Below, piece after piece: positions 61,155 to 64,000 of a stretch of 64,000 nucleotides of DNA. Source of the stretch: SVTX01 sp045632305 (GTDB lineage Bacteria; Bacillota; Clostridia; Oscillospirales; CAG-272); assembly GCA_045632305.1 (NCBI GenBank), contig JAZQWL010000018.1:30975-94974 (forward strand). Direction: 5' to 3'. The notes below the pieces were generated by a model. The model was not told the origin of the DNA and searched no databases. It saw only the letters and a list, made by a program, of their open reading frames with translations. A program made the translations under genes and the position numbers. The stretch's first letter is position 1, and each line of letters starts with the position of its first letter.

Positions 61155-62009
61155 ATGTACAGAATTGCAGAAAAAAAGGTTTTGAACCCCACAGTAGTTC
61201 AGCTCCAGATCGAAGCTCCTCTTGTGGCTAACAAAGCTCGCCCCGGTCAGTTCATCATTCTTCGCGTTGACGAAAACGGCGAAAGAATTCCTTTGACTGT
61301 TGCAGGCGTAAACAAGGAAAAGGGAACAGTTAAGATCATTTATCAGATCGTTGGTTCTACAACTGAAAAGCTCGCTCACAAGGAAGAGGGCGATTACATT
61401 TGTGACTTCGTAGGTCCTCTCGGTGTTGCTACTCATCTCGACGGCCTCAAGAAGGTTTGTATCGTTGGCGGCGGTGTTGGTTGTGCTATTGCGCTTCCTA
61501 TCGCAGAAGCTCTTCACGAGCTCGGTGTTGACGTAACAAGCATCATCGGCTTCAGAAACAAGGATCTTCTTATTCTTGAAGATGAATTCAGAGCTGCTTC
61601 TAACACACTTCGCGTTATGACAGACGACGGCTCCTACGGTGAACACGGCAACGTAACGCTTCCCCTTAAGGAAATGCTCGAGGGTGGCGAAAAGTTTGAT
61701 ATGATCATCACTATCGGTCCTCTTATCATGATGAAGTTCGTTGTTCTTACAGCTAAGCCCTTTGGCACACCTGTAACTGTTTCCATGAACCCCATTATGA
61801 TCGACGGTACAGGCATGTGCGGCGGTTGCAGACTTACTCTCAACGTTGACGGTAAGAAGGTAACTAAGTTCGCTTGCGTTGACGGTCCTGACTTCAACGG
61901 TTATGAGGTTGACTTCGACGAGGCAATGGCACGTGGCAGAATGTACGGCGCATTTGAGCGTCATAAGCACGAAGAAACTTGCAATCTCTTCGCTAAGGAG
62001 GTAAAGTGA
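61155..62009 (+). CDS. nfnA: NfnA, NADH-dependent ferredoxin:NADP oxidoreductase small subunit
   Basis: This 284-residue flavin and [2Fe-2S] protein belongs to the dihydroorotate dehydrogenase electron-transfer type. It has the FAD-site RPGQFIILRVDENGERIPLT, the NAD-site CIVGGGVGCAIALPIAEAL and the cysteines of the [2Fe-2S] site (GTGMCGGCRL and KFACVDGP). With the next gene it forms the electron-bifurcating transhydrogenase: NADPH reduces ferredoxin and NAD. GGAGGCAAAAC precedes the ATG. Confidence 0.9.
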   Translation: MYRIAEKKVLNPTVVQLQIEAPLVANKARPGQFIILRVDENGERIPLTVAGVNKEKGTVKIIYQIVGSTTEKLAHKEEGDYICDFVGPLGVATHLDGLKKVCIVGGGVGCAIALPIAEALHELGVDVTSIIGFRNKDLLILEDEFRAASNTLRVMTDDGSYGEHGNVTLPLKEMLEGGEKFDMIITIGPLIMMKFVVLTAKPFGTPVTVSMNPIMIDGTGMCGGCRLTLNVDGKKVTKFACVDGPDFNGYEVDFDEAMARGRMYGAFERHKHEETCNLFAKEVK

Positions 62010-62010
62010 T

Positions 62011-63426
62011 ATGGCAAAGCCCAATATGAGTCTTGTAAAGAACGAAATGCCCACACAGGACCCCAAGGTTCGTGGCAGAAACTTTGACGAGGTTGCTCTC
62101 GGTTACTCTGAGGAAACAGCAATCGACGAGGCAAACCGTTGCCTTAACTGTAAGACAATGCCCTGCGTTCAGGGTTGTCCTGTAAAAATACATATTCCCG
62201 AATTCATCGCAAAGATCAAGGAAGGTGATTTCGAGGGTGCATACCAGATCATTTCCAAGTCCTCCTCTCTCCCTGCAGTTTGCGGTAGAGTATGTCCTCA
62301 GGAAGTTCAGTGTGAATCCAAGTGCGTACGCGGTATCAAGGGTGAGCCCGTAGGTATCGGTAGACTTGAAAGATTCGTTGCTGACTGGCACAACACATTC
62401 GCTACAGCTCCCGCTGAGCGTCCCGAGTCCAACGGTCATAAGGTTGCAGTTGTTGGCTCCGGTCCTTCCGGTCTTACATGCGCAGGCGACCTTGCAAAGA
62501 AGGGCTATGAGGTAACAGTATTTGAAGCGCTCCACACAGCAGGCGGCGTTCTTGTATACGGTATTCCCGAGTTCCGTCTTCCTAAGAGAATCGTTGCTAA
62601 GGAAGTTGAAACACTCAAGCAGCTTGGCGTTAAGGTTGAAACAAACGTAGTTATCGGTAAGACACTTACTATCGACGAGCTTCTCGAGCAGGGCTTCGAA
62701 GCAGTATTCGTTGGTTCCGGCGCAGGTCTTCCTAACTTCATGGGTATCCCCGGTGAAGCTCTCAACGGTGTTTACTCCGCAAACGAGTTCCTCACAAGAA
62801 GTAACCTTATGAAGTCCTACCTCGACAATCCCGAAACACCTATCATGAAGGGTGGTAACGTTGCAGTTGTTGGTGGCGGTAACGTTGCTATGGACGCTGC
62901 AAGAACAGCTCTCCGTCTCGGCGCTGAACACGTATATATCGTTTACCGTCGTTCTATGGAAGAGCTTCCCGCACGTAAGGAAGAGGTTGAGCATGCAGAG
63001 GAAGAGGGAATCGAATTCTGCCTCCTTTGCAACCCCGTAGAAATTCTCGGTTATCAGAATCCCGAGAATCCCAGAGACCCCAAGAACGGTTTCGTTACGG
63101 GTATGAAGTGCGTAAGAATGGAACTCGGCGAGCCCGATGCTAACGGCAGAAGACGTCCTGTAACCATTCCCGGTAGCGAATTCGAGCTTCCCGTTGACAC
63201 AGTAATCATGTCCATCGGTACGTCTCCTAACCCCCTTATCAAGTCCACAACAGCAGGTCTTGAGGTTAACCGTCACGGCGGTATCATCGTAAACGAAGAC
63301 GGTCTTACATCCAGAGAAAACGTTTACGCAGGTGGTGACGTTGTTACAGGCGCGGCTACAGTTATCTCCGCTATGGGCGCAGGTAAGACAGCTGCTAAGG
63401 CAATCGACGAGGCACTTTCCAAGTAA
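62011..63426 (+). CDS. nfnB: NfnB, glutamate synthase beta-like NADPH oxidoreductase
   Basis: The 471-residue protein has N-terminal [4Fe-4S] cysteines (ANRCLNCKTMPCVQGCPV...CGRVCPQEVQCESKCV) and two Rossmann motifs (VAVVGSGPSGLTCAGDLAKK and VAVVGGGNVAMDAARTALR). The C-terminal is the GltD-like FAD motif ENVYAGGDVVTGAATV. Homologues alone can be annotated GltA. Adjacency to nfnA 1 base upstream makes NfnB the best call. Confidence 0.9.
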   Translation: MAKPNMSLVKNEMPTQDPKVRGRNFDEVALGYSEETAIDEANRCLNCKTMPCVQGCPVKIHIPEFIAKIKEGDFEGAYQIISKSSSLPAVCGRVCPQEVQCESKCVRGIKGEPVGIGRLERFVADWHNTFATAPAERPESNGHKVAVVGSGPSGLTCAGDLAKKGYEVTVFEALHTAGGVLVYGIPEFRLPKRIVAKEVETLKQLGVKVETNVVIGKTLTIDELLEQGFEAVFVGSGAGLPNFMGIPGEALNGVYSANEFLTRSNLMKSYLDNPETPIMKGGNVAVVGGGNVAMDAARTALRLGAEHVYIVYRRSMEELPARKEEVEHAEEEGIEFCLLCNPVEILGYQNPENPRDPKNGFVTGMKCVRMELGEPDANGRRRPVTIPGSEFELPVDTVIMSIGTSPNPLIKSTTAGLEVNRHGGIIVNEDGLTSRENVYAGGDVVTGAATVISAMGAGKTAAKAIDEALSK

Positions 63427-63444
63427 TTTGATATTACATAAATT

Positions 63445-63473
63445 GAGGTCCGAGAAATCGGGCCTCTTTTTTG
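63445..63473 (+). terminator. Terminator after nfnB
   Basis: GAGGTCCGA and TCGGGCCTC pair (one G-U) around GAAA, followed by TTTTTT. Confidence 0.85.
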
Positions 63474-63481
63474 TCGGGGTA

Positions 63482-63510
63482 TTGATTTATTTTGTCAAAA
63501 GTGGTAATAT
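63482..63510 (+). promoter_or_regulatory. Promoter of the macro-domain gene
   Basis: -35 TTGATT (63482-63487), 17-base spacer, -10 TAATAT (63505-63510), followed by AAAGGAGAAAGCGC ribosome binding site before the ATG. Confidence 0.6.
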
Positions 63511-63544
63511 ATAAATAGAAAGAAATTATCAAAGGAGAAAGCGC

Positions 63545-64000
63545 ATGCCGTTACAGATAATAAGACAGGACATAACGAAAATGCGTGTCGACGCGATCGT
63601 TAATACGACAAATGAAGAAATGGTCGGATGCAGTGGCGTGGATCTTGCAATACATACTCTGGCGGGAGAAGAGCTTGACAAAGAGTGTGAGACGCTCGCT
63701 CCGTTAGGTCTCGGGGAAGCGAAAATTTCGGGAGCGTATAACCTGCCCTGCAAGTATATTATCCATACCTCGGGCCCCGTTTGGTGCGGAGGCGCATACG
63801 GTGAGGTGGACGCTTTGCGCTCCTGCTATCTTGAATCATTAAAGAGAGCCGTTGAATATAAATGTAACACGGTTGCTTTCGCGGCTATCAGCGCGGGAGT
63901 GTATCGATTTCCAAAGGATCAGGTGTTGAAATTTGCCATTCAGACTATAACCGAGTTTTTGTTTGAGCATGAGTTGACAGTATATATCTGCGTTTACGAT
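63545..64000 (+). CDS. Macro-domain protein, 3' truncated by window edge
   Basis: The frame runs 152 codons to the end of the window. It shows the macro-domain start IIRQDITKMRVDAIVNTTN, the ADP-ribose loop GCSGVDLAIHTLAG, the ISGAYNLPCKYIIHTSGPVW strand and AFAAISAGVYRFP. Macro domains bind ADP-ribose and often hydrolyse O-acetyl-ADP-ribose or mono-ADP-ribosyl marks. The asparagine of VNTTN is kept. Completion and any extra domain lie outside. Confidence 0.88.
   Translation, partial: MPLQIIRQDITKMRVDAIVNTTNEEMVGCSGVDLAIHTLAGEELDKECETLAPLGLGEAKISGAYNLPCKYIIHTSGPVWCGGAYGEVDALRSCYLESLKRAVEYKCNTVAFAAISAGVYRFPKDQVLKFAIQTITEFLFEHELTVYICVYD

Noticed and set aside
1..64000. tRNA or rRNA genes
   Set aside because: Intergenic DNA was read for T-loop (GTTCGA) and cloverleaf patterns; none were convincing.

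Overview
The window is typical low-to-mid GC Bacillota (class Clostridia) chromosome. Evidence: sigma-A promoters with 17-base spacers, strong AGGAGG-type ribosome binding sites, TTG/GTG starts, a T-box leader, an L20-type leader, sporulation-linked genes (gerW/ytfJ, spoIIP), an Rnf-type electron transport cluster and a lysA-scpAB-dacF-rluB neighbourhood as in other spore-former relatives. No rRNA or tRNA gene, CRISPR array, prophage or integron was seen. It looks like an anaerobic gut-type clostridium; genus cannot be told from the sequence.

Layout. 1-2160 (+): two sugar ABC permeases, the first cut by the window edge. 2215-12137 (-): one long housekeeping block read lon, engB, lysA, site-2 protease, scpA, scpB, DUF2953, gerW, D,D-carboxypeptidase, rluB. 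12138-12893: regulatory DNA with a probable small RNA (-) and the promoter and leader of infC-rpmI-rplT (+). 12894-29284 (+): translation genes followed by trmH-like, dprA, topA, trmFO, rnc, a radical SAM gene, smc, ftsY, rdgB, yhbY, nadD, yqeK and rsfS. 29555-42637 (-): polysaccharide deacetylase to ruvX, pheST with a T-box, then MBL-fold, gltX, glnS, DUF1294, and an orphan oligopeptide-binding lipoprotein. 42915-47470: a patchwork of short units (spoIIP, a REP-associated transposase, a small membrane protein, an XRE/S24 repressor, a CrtO-like acyltransferase, a beta-helix protein). 47660-64000 (+): leuS, rpsU, two lipoproteins, apbE, rnfCDGEA, a NusG-II protein, a Gx transporter, nfnAB and a partial macro-domain gene.

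The most unusual region is 52453-63426. It joins a duplicated lipoprotein whose repeats resemble FMN-binding domains, an ApbE flavin transferase, an Rnf complex lacking rnfB in its usual place, an oversized RnfG with three apparent FMN_bind domains, and the electron-bifurcating NfnAB pair. Together these suggest a membrane and cell-surface flavin electron route linked to NAD(P)H and ferredoxin, with an altered ferredoxin entry point.

The second area of interest is repeat biology. Three identical 28-base palindromic units surround the REP-associated transposase, two of them inside its reading frame in opposite orientations. Two cruciform elements with arms of tandem GTGCAGA heptamers lie at 8959-9111 and 29316-29501. 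Other notable points are an apparent AUA start codon for infC, a ribosome-binding-site hairpin in front of the carboxypeptidase gene, and a perfect 22-base palindrome at the promoter of the S24-type repressor.
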